The notes below the pieces were generated by a model. It saw only the letters and a program-made list of their open reading frames with translations. It made no database searches and was not told the origin of the DNA. A stretch of 64,000 nucleotides of DNA from Frigoribacterium faeni. GTDB taxonomy: Bacteria > Actinomycetota > Actinomycetes > Actinomycetales > Microbacteriaceae. The position numbers and the translations under genes are program-made. Numbering within the stretch: the first letter of the stretch is position 1; every line of letters starts with the position of its first letter. Shown piece by piece: positions 43,353-51,327 of the stretch. The stretch spans positions 29,226-93,225 of the forward strand of contig NZ_BJUV01000013.1 of the NCBI RefSeq assembly GCF_007988805.1, written 5' to 3'.

Positions 43353-43883
43353 CTAGACCCGCGAGACTCCGAGTGCGGTGAGGCTGACGGCGCTCGTGCG
43401 CGCGGAGAGCGCACCGCCGGGTGCGCCGGCGGCGGCCGGCGAGGACGGGTCGAGCGATCTCGCTGCGGCCCCCCTGGCCCGCAGCATCAGCGCGACGAGC
43501 ATCACGACGCACAGCGCCGCCAGCAGAGCGCAGCCGAGCGCACCGTCCGACCCGCCGAGGCCGGTCGTGGTCGCGTCGACGGCGGCCGTGACGGCGACGT
43601 CGGCGGCGTTGGCGGCGGCCAGGGTGACGGGCCCCGCCGCGGTCTCGTGCGCGCCGTCGACGGCGGCGACCGTCGTGATGCTGCGCGAGGCGGACACCCC
43701 GCCGGTGAGGGCGTCGTCGCCGAGCGCGTGGATGCCCAGCAGGGCGGCGAGGAGCGTGGCGGTGAGCGAGAGCAGGAGGGTCCAGATGCCGACGGACCCG
43801 TTCGGGCGGGCACGGGGACGGGCTCGATCGGACACCGCGCCTCCCTCCGGACTCGACCCGTCGTCGCGACCGGGCACCGTCAC
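43353..43883 (-). CDS. two-helix membrane protein, hypothetical (DUF6153-like)
   Basis: This 176-residue protein begins with GTG and has hydrophobic segments at about 33-52 (IWTLLLSLTATLLAALLGIH) and 112-132 (ALGCALLAALCVVMLVALML). An Ala/Thr-rich loop separates them and a Ser/Pro-rich tail follows. No catalytic motif is visible. It precedes the M23 gene by about 100 bp on the same strand and may be independently transcribed. Confidence 0.65.
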   Translation of the reverse strand: MTVPGRDDGSSPEGGAVSDRARPRARPNGSVGIWTLLLSLTATLLAALLGIHALGDDALTGGVSASRSITTVAAVDGAHETAAGPVTLAAANAADVAVTAAVDATTTGLGGSDGALGCALLAALCVVMLVALMLRARGAAARSLDPSSPAAAGAPGGALSARTSAVSLTALGVSRV

Positions 43884-43953
43884 AGGCTAATGAACGGCGG
43901 CGACGGGTAGCTGACGAATCGCCCGGACGCGTCGGACGCTCGGCGCGCGGGGG

Positions 43954-44634
43954 TCAGCAGCAGTCGCAGCTCTCGACGTCGCGCTCGCCGGTCAGGGCGG
44001 ACACGGGGGTGGTGCACGAGTCGCCGCGCCACGCCTCGAGACCCTCTCGGACGGCGAAGACGACGATGACGAGACCCGCGACGGGATCGGCCCAGGTCCA
44101 GCCGAACGCGAGGTTGAGCACGAGCCCGACCAGGACGGCCGCGGAGAGATAGCTGCAGATCAGCGTCTGCTTCGAGTCGGCGACCGCCGAGGCCGAGCCG
44201 AGCTCTCTGCCGGTGCGGCGCTCGAGCAGGCTCAGGAACGGCATGACGGCGAGGCTCACCGCCGCCAGGACGATGCCGACGGGCGAGTGGTCGGGCTCGC
44301 GGACCCCCGTCAGCGCGAGCACGGCGTCGACGCTGACGTACGCGGCGAGGCCGAAGAACGACAGCGCGATCACCCGCAGGGCGACGCGTTCGCGCTTCTC
44401 GGGGTCGGGTGCGGCGAACTGCCAGGCGACGGCCGCGGCCGAGAGCACCTCGACGATCGAGTCGAGGCCGAACCCGATCAGCGCCGTCGACGAGGCGATC
44501 GAGCCGGCGGCGATCGCGATCACGGCCTCGATCACGTTGTACGTGATGGTCACGGCGACGATCAGGCGGATCCGCTTCTGCAGCACGAGGCGACGCGCGG
44601 GGGCGAGCAGCGTCGGCGCGGTGGTCGCGGTCAT
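43954..44634 (-). CDS. cation diffusion facilitator-like metal efflux protein
   Basis: This 226-residue protein has about five or six membrane helices. It has GFGLDSIVEVLSAAAV, the metal-site spacing of a CDF (a Asp within FGLDS and ADSKQT), and a Cys-rich end VESCDCC. It lacks the long cytosolic C-terminal domain of classical CDFs. It is coupled by ATGA to the CmtR-type sensor, so it probably exports cadmium, lead or a similar ion. Confidence 0.87.
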   Translation of the reverse strand: MTATTAPTLLAPARRLVLQKRIRLIVAVTITYNVIEAVIAIAAGSIASSTALIGFGLDSIVEVLSAAAVAWQFAAPDPEKRERVALRVIALSFFGLAAYVSVDAVLALTGVREPDHSPVGIVLAAVSLAVMPFLSLLERRTGRELGSASAVADSKQTLICSYLSAAVLVGLVLNLAFGWTWADPVAGLVIVVFAVREGLEAWRGDSCTTPVSALTGERDVESCDCC

Positions 44635-44984
44635 GCGCCGGTCCCGCAGCAGAGCGGCACGTCGCAGGCCTCGTCGGCGCAGGGCTCGCCGTCGTCGACC
44701 GCGAGCACGACGTCGACGAGCGCCGTCAGCGCCCGGGTGAGGTGGGCGTCGGCGATCTCGTACCGGGTCGAGCGCCCCTCGGGCACGGCGACGACGAGGC
44801 CGCAGCCGCGGAGGCACGACAGGTGATTCGACACGTTCGACCGGGTCAGAGCGAGCTCGGTGGACAGCGCACCAGGGTACCCGGGGCGTTCGAGCAAGCT
44901 GAGCAGGATGCGCGATCGGGTCGGATCGGCCATCGCCCGGCCCAGGCGGTTCATCACGTCGACCCGCGAGGAGAGTGTCAGCAT
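44631..44984 (-). CDS. cmtR: ArsR-family metal sensor of the CmtR type
   Basis: This 117-residue repressor matches mycobacterial CmtR closely: GRAMADPTRSRILLSLLE, LTRSNVSNHLSCLRGCGLVVA and an ending DVVLAVDDGEPC. The metal-binding cysteines Cys57, Cys61 and Cys102 are at the same positions as in CmtR, which senses Cd(II)/Pb(II). An extra Cys-rich tail (Cys107, 112, 113) follows. Leaderless start: TATAGT (44996-44991) six bases before ATG, inside an inverted repeat. Confidence 0.92.
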   Translation of the reverse strand: MLTLSSRVDVMNRLGRAMADPTRSRILLSLLERPGYPGALSTELALTRSNVSNHLSCLRGCGLVVAVPEGRSTRYEIADAHLTRALTALVDVVLAVDDGEPCADEACDVPLCCGTGA

Positions 44985-44985
44985 G

Positions 44986-45001
44986 CGCTGACTATACAGC
45001 G
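44986..45001. promoter_or_regulatory. CGCTG-ACTATA-CAGCG operator/promoter of the cmtR operon
   Basis: The inverted repeat encloses the minus-strand -10 TATAGT exactly, one base upstream of the start codon. A bound repressor would hide the -10 directly. Confidence 0.65.
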
Positions 45002-45026
45002 ACGGCTGACCAATCGCGGCGCCGGC

Positions 45027-45971
45027 TCACTCGAGGGCGTCGAGCACGACGCGGGCGGCGTCGGCGACGAGCGCGTCGTCGTAGGCGGCGTCGGGGTCGT
45101 TCTTCGTCGTGAGGATCGTCAGCACGATGGGGTCTCGACCCGGCGGCGTGACGATGGCGACGTCGTTGCGGATCGGACCCGCGCCTCCTGACTTGTCGGC
45201 CACCGTCCACCCCTCGGGGGCGCCGGCCCGGATCAGCGTGTCGCCGGTCGCGTTGCCGGTCAGGAGGTCCACCCAGGAGGCGCGGTCCGAGTCCGCCAGG
45301 ACGTCGCTGGTCAGGATCGTGGTCACGTCCGCCGTGAACGCGGCGGCCGTGCTGGTGTCGTCGGTGCCGTCCGGCTCGACGTCGTTCAGCGCGGGTTCGA
45401 CGTTCACCACCTCGGTGGTCTCGTCGCCCAGGGCGGCCAGGGAGGTGTCGAGCTCGGTCGGCCCGCCGAGACGGTCGAAGACGAGATTGGTCGCCGTGTT
45501 GTCGCTGAAGCGCACGGAGGCGTCGACCAGCTCCGCGAGCGTGAGGCCGTCGTCCACGTGCTCGGAGGTGACGGGGGAGTACCCCGCGGCGTCGACGTCC
45601 GACTGCGTCCAGGTCACGCGTTCGTCCCGCTCGGCCGCGGGCACGTCGTGGAGGAACTGCGCGGCGAGGAAGGCCTTGATCGTCGAGGCGTAGCCGAAGC
45701 GCTCGTCCGCACGGTGGTCGACGCGACGGCCGGTGCCGGTGTCGAGGGCGCTGACCCCCACGAGGGCGTCGTACTCCGCCTCGAGGGCGGCGAGCGGGGC
45801 GTCGAGGTCGATCGGCGGAGCGGAGGGGGTCGCATCCGGCGACTGCGGCGAGTCGGAGATCGAGGTCGGCGGTGCCGACGCGTCGGGAGTCGCGGCGGGC
45901 GAGGAGCATCCCGCGAGGGCGACGCACGCGACGATCGCGGCCAGGGCGGAGGCGAGGGACTTCTGCGGCAT
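45027..45971 (-). CDS. bla: class A beta-lactamase, lipoprotein
   Basis: This 314-residue protein has a lipoprotein signal (VALAGC, Cys22), an acidic Ser/Pro linker and a class A serine hydrolase domain. All motifs are present: SxxK (Ser96-Lys99 in YASTIKAF), SDN (156-158), ExxLN (Glu192-Asn196) and KSG (260-262) for KTG. It should hydrolyse penicillins or cephalosporins at the cell surface. The start at MPQKS (45971) gives a proper signal peptide. It could also be a penicillin-tolerance protein with weak activity. Confidence 0.9.
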   Translation of the reverse strand: MPQKSLASALAAIVACVALAGCSSPAATPDASAPPTSISDSPQSPDATPSAPPIDLDAPLAALEAEYDALVGVSALDTGTGRRVDHRADERFGYASTIKAFLAAQFLHDVPAAERDERVTWTQSDVDAAGYSPVTSEHVDDGLTLAELVDASVRFSDNTATNLVFDRLGGPTELDTSLAALGDETTEVVNVEPALNDVEPDGTDDTSTAAAFTADVTTILTSDVLADSDRASWVDLLTGNATGDTLIRAGAPEGWTVADKSGGAGPIRNDVAIVTPPGRDPIVLTILTTKNDPDAAYDDALVADAARVVLDALE

Positions 45972-46036
45972 GGTCTCATCCTGGCCCGACCCGCCGACAC
46001 TCCGGCTCAGGCCCGGCTGCACCTCCCGGACGAGGA

Positions 46037-46082
46037 GTCGGGACATGCCCTGCACCCTCGTGAGGGTGCGGCATGTCCCGAC
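46037..46082. terminator. nested inverted repeat, probable terminator of the SDR gene
   Basis: GTCGGGACATGC pairs with GCATGTCCCGAC, and inside them GCACCCTC pairs with GAGGGTGC around GT. It lies 19 bp after the SDR stop on the minus strand and 66 bp upstream of bla. There is no T tract. Confidence 0.7.
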
Positions 46083-46101
46083 CGGTCGAGCTCGCGGCGC
46101 G

Positions 46102-46995
46102 TCAGGGGGTGGGCATGCCGCCGTTGACGTGGATCGTCGCGCCGACGACGTAGCTGGACTCGCCCGAGGCCAGGAACACGTAGGACGGGGCGAGCTCGGC
46201 GGGCTGACCCCAGCGGCCGAGGGGGGTCTCGTCGCCGACCGAGGGCAGCGCGTCGGCGGGCTGGCCGCCGGCCGGCTGCAGCGGGGTCCAGATCGGACCG
46301 GGAGCCACGAGGTTCACGCGGATCCCCTTGGGGGCGAGCTGCTGCGAGAGGGCCTTCGAGAAGGTGTTGATCGCGGCCTTCGTCGAGGCGTAGTCCACGA
46401 GGAACTCGGCCGGGCTGTACGCCTGGATCGAGGTGGTGTTGATGATGCTCGCACCCGGCTTGAGGTGCGGCAGGGCCGCCTTGGTGATCCAGAACATGGC
46501 GTACACGTTGGTCTTGAACGTGTCGTCGAAGTTCTGGCTGGTCAGATCGAGGAGGTCCTCGACGTGCTGCTGCTTGCCCGCGTTGTTGACCAGGATGTCG
46601 ATGCCGCCGAGCTCGTCGACGGTCGTCTGCACGAGGCGCTCGCAGAAGGCCTCGTCCTTGATGTCGCCCTCGATGGCGAGGGCCTTGCGGCCGGCCTTCT
46701 CGATCCAGCCGACGATCTCCTTGGCGTCCTCCGCCTCCTCGGGCAGGTACACGATCGCGACGTCGGCGCCCTCGCGGGCGTAGGCGATGGCGACGGCGGC
46801 GCCGATGCCCGAGTCGCCGCCGGTGATGAGCGCCTTGAGGCCCTCGAGACGGCCGCTCCCGCGGTAGGTCTCCTCGCCGTGGTCGGCCGGGACGGCGAGG
46901 TCCTTGTCGGTGCCGGCACCCTCGAGGTACTGCTCGGGCGGGGTCATGTCGTACTTCTTGCTCGGGTCTTCGAAGGTGTACTGGTCGGGCGTCAT
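46102..46995 (-). CDS. SDR-family oxidoreductase (YhdF/general stress type)
   Basis: This 297-residue protein has the extended N-terminus typical of stress-related SDRs (PPEQYLEGAGTDKDLAVPADHGEETYRG). It then has TGGDSGIGAAVA, NNAG, the catalytic Ser in NTTSIQAYSP and YxxxK in YASTK, ending HVNGG. It is probably an NADPH-dependent reductase of unknown substrate, ending in a strong hairpin. Confidence 0.92.
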   Translation of the reverse strand: MTPDQYTFEDPSKKYDMTPPEQYLEGAGTDKDLAVPADHGEETYRGSGRLEGLKALITGGDSGIGAAVAIAYAREGADVAIVYLPEEAEDAKEIVGWIEKAGRKALAIEGDIKDEAFCERLVQTTVDELGGIDILVNNAGKQQHVEDLLDLTSQNFDDTFKTNVYAMFWITKAALPHLKPGASIINTTSIQAYSPAEFLVDYASTKAAINTFSKALSQQLAPKGIRVNLVAPGPIWTPLQPAGGQPADALPSVGDETPLGRWGQPAELAPSYVFLASGESSYVVGATIHVNGGMPTP

Positions 46996-47155
46996 GGTGG
47001 GCCTCTCGAGATCGTGGCGTGGGTCGCTCCCGGCGACGGTAGTCCCGCGCCGGACGACGCCCCCAGGGAGGCGGGATTCCGTCCCCCGACTCCTCGGCGA
47101 CGGCCGAGTCGGGATGCCGAGGCCGGGCGTCACCACCGGGTGTCGAGGCCGGGTG

Positions 47156-47743
47156 TCAGCGGCGGGCGCGAGCCAGGGCCACGAGACCGCGCACGGCCGC
47201 GACCGGCTTGACGAACAGGATCTCGCCGGGGCGGTGGTCCTCCGCGCCGACGAGACGGGCCGCGAGGTCCGGAGCCTGTCGCGCGAGGTACAGGCGGGCC
47301 TTCTCGGCGTGCAGCGAGTTCGAGGCGATCGCGATCGTGTCGAACCCCCGCAGCAGCGGGACCGTGTTCTCGATGTTCTGCCACGTCGTCGTGCTCGTGC
47401 GGTCGAGCTCGACCGGCCCGGTGTAGCCGAGCTCGCGGGCGTGCCGCAGCAGCAGATCCGCCTCGGGCACGTCGCTGCCGACCCCGCCGCCGCTGAACAC
47501 GAGCACGGTCTCGGAGGCGGCCGGGTCGATCGACCGCAGGGCCACCCGCACCCGGTGCCGGTTGAGGAGATTGGCCCTGGCGCCCCGGTTGCGGCAGCCG
47601 AGGACGACGACGGCCTGTCTCCCGGGAGTCGACCCGCGCCTCCTCGGCCCTCGCCGATGGGCACGCCAGTGCACCCAGTCCGACCAGGCGAGCACGGCGG
47701 CGAGGGCACCGAGAAGCACGGCGGCGAGAGCGGTGGGACGCAT
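47156..47743 (-). CDS. YdcF/DUF218-family membrane-anchored protein
   Basis: This 195-residue protein has an N-terminal hydrophobic segment (LAAVLLGALAAVLAWSDWV) and a DUF218 core: VVVLGCRNRGARANLLNRHRV, VFSGGGVGSDVPEADLL, DRTSTTTWQNIENT, IASNSLHAEKARLYLA. The family is linked to wall or polysaccharide metabolism, but the reaction is unknown. The iterated word (47634-47647) encodes part of the linker RRRGSTPG. Confidence 0.85.
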   Translation of the reverse strand: MRPTALAAVLLGALAAVLAWSDWVHWRAHRRGPRRRGSTPGRQAVVVLGCRNRGARANLLNRHRVRVALRSIDPAASETVLVFSGGGVGSDVPEADLLLRHARELGYTGPVELDRTSTTTWQNIENTVPLLRGFDTIAIASNSLHAEKARLYLARQAPDLAARLVGAEDHRPGEILFVKPVAAVRGLVALARARR

Positions 47744-47778
47744 CGCCACACGGTACCGGTGCTCGCCCCGGGTGGACG

Positions 47779-49242
47779 TCAGCCCATGTGCACCACGGGG
47801 CCGGAGGGCAGCAGCTCCTCCTTCGTGCCGCGGATCATGAAGAAGCTGATCGGCGCGGCGATCAGCGCGGCGACGGCCGCTCCGACGAAGGCGGCCTGGT
47901 AGCCGTCGACGAGCCCGCCGAGCCCCTGCAGATCGCTGCCCGCGACGGCCGTCGCGTAGAGGTTCGTGTAGACCGCGAGCCCGATCGAGCCGCCGATCTG
48001 CACCATCGCGTTGGAGGTCGCGCTCGCGGCGCCCGCCTCGTGCGGGGCGACGCCGGCCAGGGCCAGGTTCTGCATCGGCACGAAGATGCCGGCGAGGCCG
48101 ACGCCCATCACGATCAGCGGAGGCAGCACGTGCGTCGCGTAGGCGCCGTCGACCGTGATGCGCGACAGCCAGAGCAGACCGGCCGAGGCGACGATCGGGC
48201 CGACGATCATGAGGAGGCGCGGGCCGATCACCGGGAGCAGCTTCGTCAGCACGGGGGCCATCACCATGATGACCAGCGTCATCGGCAGGGTCGCGAGACC
48301 GGCCTCGAGGGGGCCGAAGCCGAGCACGATCTGCAGGTGGAAGGTCAGATAGAGCAGCGCGCCGATCATGACGCTGCCGACGATCAGCTGCACGAGGAAC
48401 GCCCCACCGCGCACGCGGTTCGTCAGCACGCCGAGGGGCAGCAGCGGGTGGTCGCTGCGCTTCTGGATCAGCACGAAGAGGGCCAGCAGGCCGGCGCCGA
48501 GCGCGATGAAGCCGATGACGACGGCCGAGCCCCAGCCGTCCTCGGCCTGGGTGAAGCCGTAGACGAGCGACGCGAGTCCGAGCGCCACCACGACGGTGCC
48601 GGCGACGTCGAGCCGGTTGTCGCCCTCGGCCTTGCTCTCGCGCACGACCAGCGCAGCGGCGACGATCGCGATGATCACGATCGGCACGTTGACCAGCAGG
48701 CACCAGCGCCAGCTGACGAACTCGGTGAGCACCCCGCCCAGCACGAGGCCGACGGCGGCGCCCGCACCCGAGATCGCGCCGAAGACGGCGAAGGCCGTGT
48801 TGCGCTCGCGGCCGCGGTCGAACGTGGTGGTGAGCACCGCCAGGGCGGCCGGGGCGAGCAGGGCGGCGAACACGCCCTGCAGGGCGCGCGCCGTGATGAG
48901 CAGCTCGCCGGTCGAGACCAGGCCGCCGAACGCGGACGCCGCGCCGAAGCCGATCATGCCGACGATGAAGGTGCGCTTGCGCCCCCAGAAGTCGGCGATG
49001 CGGCCGCCGAGCAGCAGCAGGGCGCCGAAGGCCAGCGCATACGCGGTGACGACCCACTGGCGGTTCTCGTCGGTCAGGCCGAGATCGGCCTGAGCCTGCG
49101 GCAGGGCGATGTTGACGATCGTGCCGTCGAGCACGACGACGAGCTGCGCGAGCCCGACGATGACGAGCACCCACCAGCGGCGGGACGAGGGAGGCGCGGT
49201 AGGGGTCGACCCGGTGGTGGGCGAGGCTGCTGAGGTGGTCAC
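47779..49242 (-). CDS. MFS drug-resistance transporter (DHA2/EmrB-QacA type)
   Basis: This 487-residue transporter has 14 hydrophobic segments. Its motifs are LDGTIVNIALPQAQADLGL (motif D1), LLGGRIADFWGRKRTF (motif A) and GAAVGLVLGGVLTEFVSWRW (antiporter motif C). GTG start with GGAGA upstream. It is divergent from a TetR repressor whose probable operator overlaps this gene's -10 (TAGTAT, 49301-49296). It likely exports an antiseptic, dye or antibiotic. Confidence 0.92.
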   Translation of the reverse strand: MTTSAASPTTGSTPTAPPSSRRWWVLVIVGLAQLVVVLDGTIVNIALPQAQADLGLTDENRQWVVTAYALAFGALLLLGGRIADFWGRKRTFIVGMIGFGAASAFGGLVSTGELLITARALQGVFAALLAPAALAVLTTTFDRGRERNTAFAVFGAISGAGAAVGLVLGGVLTEFVSWRWCLLVNVPIVIIAIVAAALVVRESKAEGDNRLDVAGTVVVALGLASLVYGFTQAEDGWGSAVVIGFIALGAGLLALFVLIQKRSDHPLLPLGVLTNRVRGGAFLVQLIVGSVMIGALLYLTFHLQIVLGFGPLEAGLATLPMTLVIMVMAPVLTKLLPVIGPRLLMIVGPIVASAGLLWLSRITVDGAYATHVLPPLIVMGVGLAGIFVPMQNLALAGVAPHEAGAASATSNAMVQIGGSIGLAVYTNLYATAVAGSDLQGLGGLVDGYQAAFVGAAVAALIAAPISFFMIRGTKEELLPSGPVVHMG

Positions 49243-49295
49243 TGTTCTCCAGGTTCAAGGGTGCCCGGCGACGGGCGGCCGTCGTGGACGGATCG

Positions 49296-49317
49296 ATACT
49301 ACCTACTGGTTGGTTGG
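49296..49317. promoter_or_regulatory. probable TetR operator between the MFS and tetR genes
   Basis: The stretch ATACTACCTACTGGTTGG includes the minus-strand -10 TAGTAT and an ACC-TACT-GGT inverted core, followed by a second GGTTGG. The leaderless tetR promoter (TATCGT 49330-49335) is next to it. Confidence 0.4.
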
Positions 49318-49342
49318 CTCGTAAGCGGATATCGTCGATCGC

Positions 49343-49903
49343 ATGGCCTACGACGCGGACGACACCCGACGACGCATCCTCGCGGCGTCCACCGCCGAGT
49401 TCGCCGAGCACGGTCTGGCCGGCGCCCGGGTCGACCGCATCGCCGCCGCCGCCGGCTGCAGCAAGGAGCGCCTCTACGCGCACTTCGGCGACAAGGAGTC
49501 GCTGTTCACGGCGGTGCTCAACCACTCGTTCTCGCAGCTCGGCGAGGCCGCCTCGGTCGACTTCGCCTCCGTCGAGGACTTCGCGGTCGCGATCTTCGAC
49601 CACCTCGTCGACAACCCCGAGAATCAGCGCCTGCTCGGCTGGGCCCGCCTCGAGCAGCGACACGACTGGGCAGGGTCGTTCGCCGTCCTCGAGGAGGTGC
49701 GCCGCACCTCCCTCACGCACCTCGAGCGCCTCGCACCCGCCCGCGGGTCGTGGTCCGCCGACGACCTCTTCGCCCTCGTGCTCGCCATCGCGTCGGCCTG
49801 GATGCAGCTGCCGGGGCTGCCCGCCGACCGGGCGCTCGAACCCGACGTCGGCGACCAGCGGGCGATCGTGCGCGAGGCCGTGGGGCGCCTCCTCGGGCCC
49901 TAG
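49343..49903 (+). CDS. TetR-family repressor
   Basis: This 186-residue protein has the N-terminal helix-turn-helix ARVDRIAAAAGCSKERLYAHFGDKESLF and an all-helical ligand domain (TetR_C-like, Trp/Leu-rich). It is divergent from the MFS exporter and probably represses it. TATCGT (49330-49335) is seven bases before ATG. The stop codon TAG is also the start of the next gene's -10 box. Confidence 0.92.
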   Translation: MAYDADDTRRRILAASTAEFAEHGLAGARVDRIAAAAGCSKERLYAHFGDKESLFTAVLNHSFSQLGEAASVDFASVEDFAVAIFDHLVDNPENQRLLGWARLEQRHDWAGSFAVLEEVRRTSLTHLERLAPARGSWSADDLFALVLAIASAWMQLPGLPADRALEPDVGDQRAIVREAVGRLLGP

Positions 49904-49912
49904 GCTCGCTGC

Positions 49913-51106
49913 GTGCTGCAGACCGTCGCGACCCGGGTGAGGTCGCTCCCGCCGATCGTCGTGGTGCTGGGTCTCTACGCTCTGTCGCGGCTCGTGTCGA
50001 GCGCCTGGCTCGGCGGACTGTTCGCCCTCGCGACCGCTCAGGGCTGGGATTTCGCCAGCTACCGCCGCGATCCGAGCTTCGCGTCGTTCTCGGGCTCGTG
50101 GGATGCCAGCTTCTACCGGACCATCGCGCAGCAGGGCTACCCGACGGAGCTGCCGCTCGACGCGGACGGGAACGTCGAGGTGAACCCGTGGGCCTTCCTG
50201 CCGGTGTTCCCGGGGCTCGTCCGGGGCGTCGCCACCGTGCTCGGCGTGGATCTCGCCGGCAACGCGTTCTTCGCGATCGGCCTGGTCGTCGCCACGATCG
50301 CCGGAGGCGGTGCGGCCGTCCTGCTGCATCGCATCGTCGCCGAGACGGTCGGCTCCGAGAGCGCCCTCTGGGCCGTCACCCTGTTCTGCTTCGGCCCGAC
50401 CGCGTTCGTGCTGCAGGTCGCCTACGCCGAGAGCCTCATGCTCCTGCTCGTCTTCGCCGCGCTGCTGATGATGATCCGGCGACGCTACCTGCTGATGATC
50501 CCCTTCGGCGTCGTGGCCGCGTTCACCCGCCCCGGCGTGCTCGCCCTCGCACTCGGACTCGCCGTGACCGCCATCGTCCGACTCGTCCGAGAGGGGAGGG
50601 GGTTCAGGAGGCGCGAGCGGGTCTCGGTCGTCGTGGCCGGCCTGCTGATCTCGGCGGCGGGTCTCGCCTGGCCCCTGATCGCGGACGCCGTCACCGGGCG
50701 GTCGGGCGCGTACCTCGACACCGAGCTCTCCTGGTGGGTCGGATTCGTCGGGCGGCGGCACTTCGCTCCGCTGACGCCGTGGTTCGTCATGGCGACGACC
50801 TTCCTGGGCTGGGCGGGGGCGGTGCTGGTGGTCACGGTGCTCGCCGCGACGGCGTGGTTCCTCGGCCGGCGGTCGACCCGGGCCCTGGGGGTCGAGGTCT
50901 GGTCGTACTCGGCGGCGTACGTGCTCTACCTGGTCGCGGTCTTCCTGCCGCAGCAGAGTCTGCCGCGGCTGCTGATGCCGCTCGCACCGGTGCTCGGGCA
51001 TCCGACGATCGCCGCGTCGCCGCGCCTCCGGCGGACCCTGCTCGGGCTCGGGATCGCTCTGCAGCCCGTCGCCGTGGTGCTGCTCTGGTTCGTCGGATAC
51101 CCCTGA
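49913..51106 (+). CDS. PIG-V-like mannosyltransferase/membrane glycosyltransferase
   Basis: This 397-residue polytopic protein has about nine to ten helices and an extracytoplasmic loop FSGSWDASFYRTIAQQGYP, then WAFLPVFPGLVRGV. These are the acidic and aromatic features of GT-C enzymes like actinobacterial PIG-V mannosyltransferases that use polyprenyl-phosphate sugars. The acceptor is unknown. GTG start, leaderless: TAGGCT 49901-49906. Confidence 0.85.
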   Translation: MLQTVATRVRSLPPIVVVLGLYALSRLVSSAWLGGLFALATAQGWDFASYRRDPSFASFSGSWDASFYRTIAQQGYPTELPLDADGNVEVNPWAFLPVFPGLVRGVATVLGVDLAGNAFFAIGLVVATIAGGGAAVLLHRIVAETVGSESALWAVTLFCFGPTAFVLQVAYAESLMLLLVFAALLMMIRRRYLLMIPFGVVAAFTRPGVLALALGLAVTAIVRLVREGRGFRRRERVSVVVAGLLISAAGLAWPLIADAVTGRSGAYLDTELSWWVGFVGRRHFAPLTPWFVMATTFLGWAGAVLVVTVLAATAWFLGRRSTRALGVEVWSYSAAYVLYLVAVFLPQQSLPRLLMPLAPVLGHPTIAASPRLRRTLLGLGIALQPVAVVLLWFVGYP

Positions 51107-51327
51107 GGCGGGCCGACCCGGGGGAGTCGTCCGCGCCTCCCCGGGGCTCGCTCGCGTCTCCTCCCCAGGGCTGATCATCGTCCCGAGGGAGGCTCCGGGC
51201 CTGGCGGCGACGCAGGTCCGTCTGCTTAGAATGCTCGCCTGCCCGTACACCGTGCGGCCGTGACAGGCCCGTTCCGACCTCGGATCGGAGCCGACGTCGC
51301 CGGCCGCCGATGACCGAGAGGACCTGC

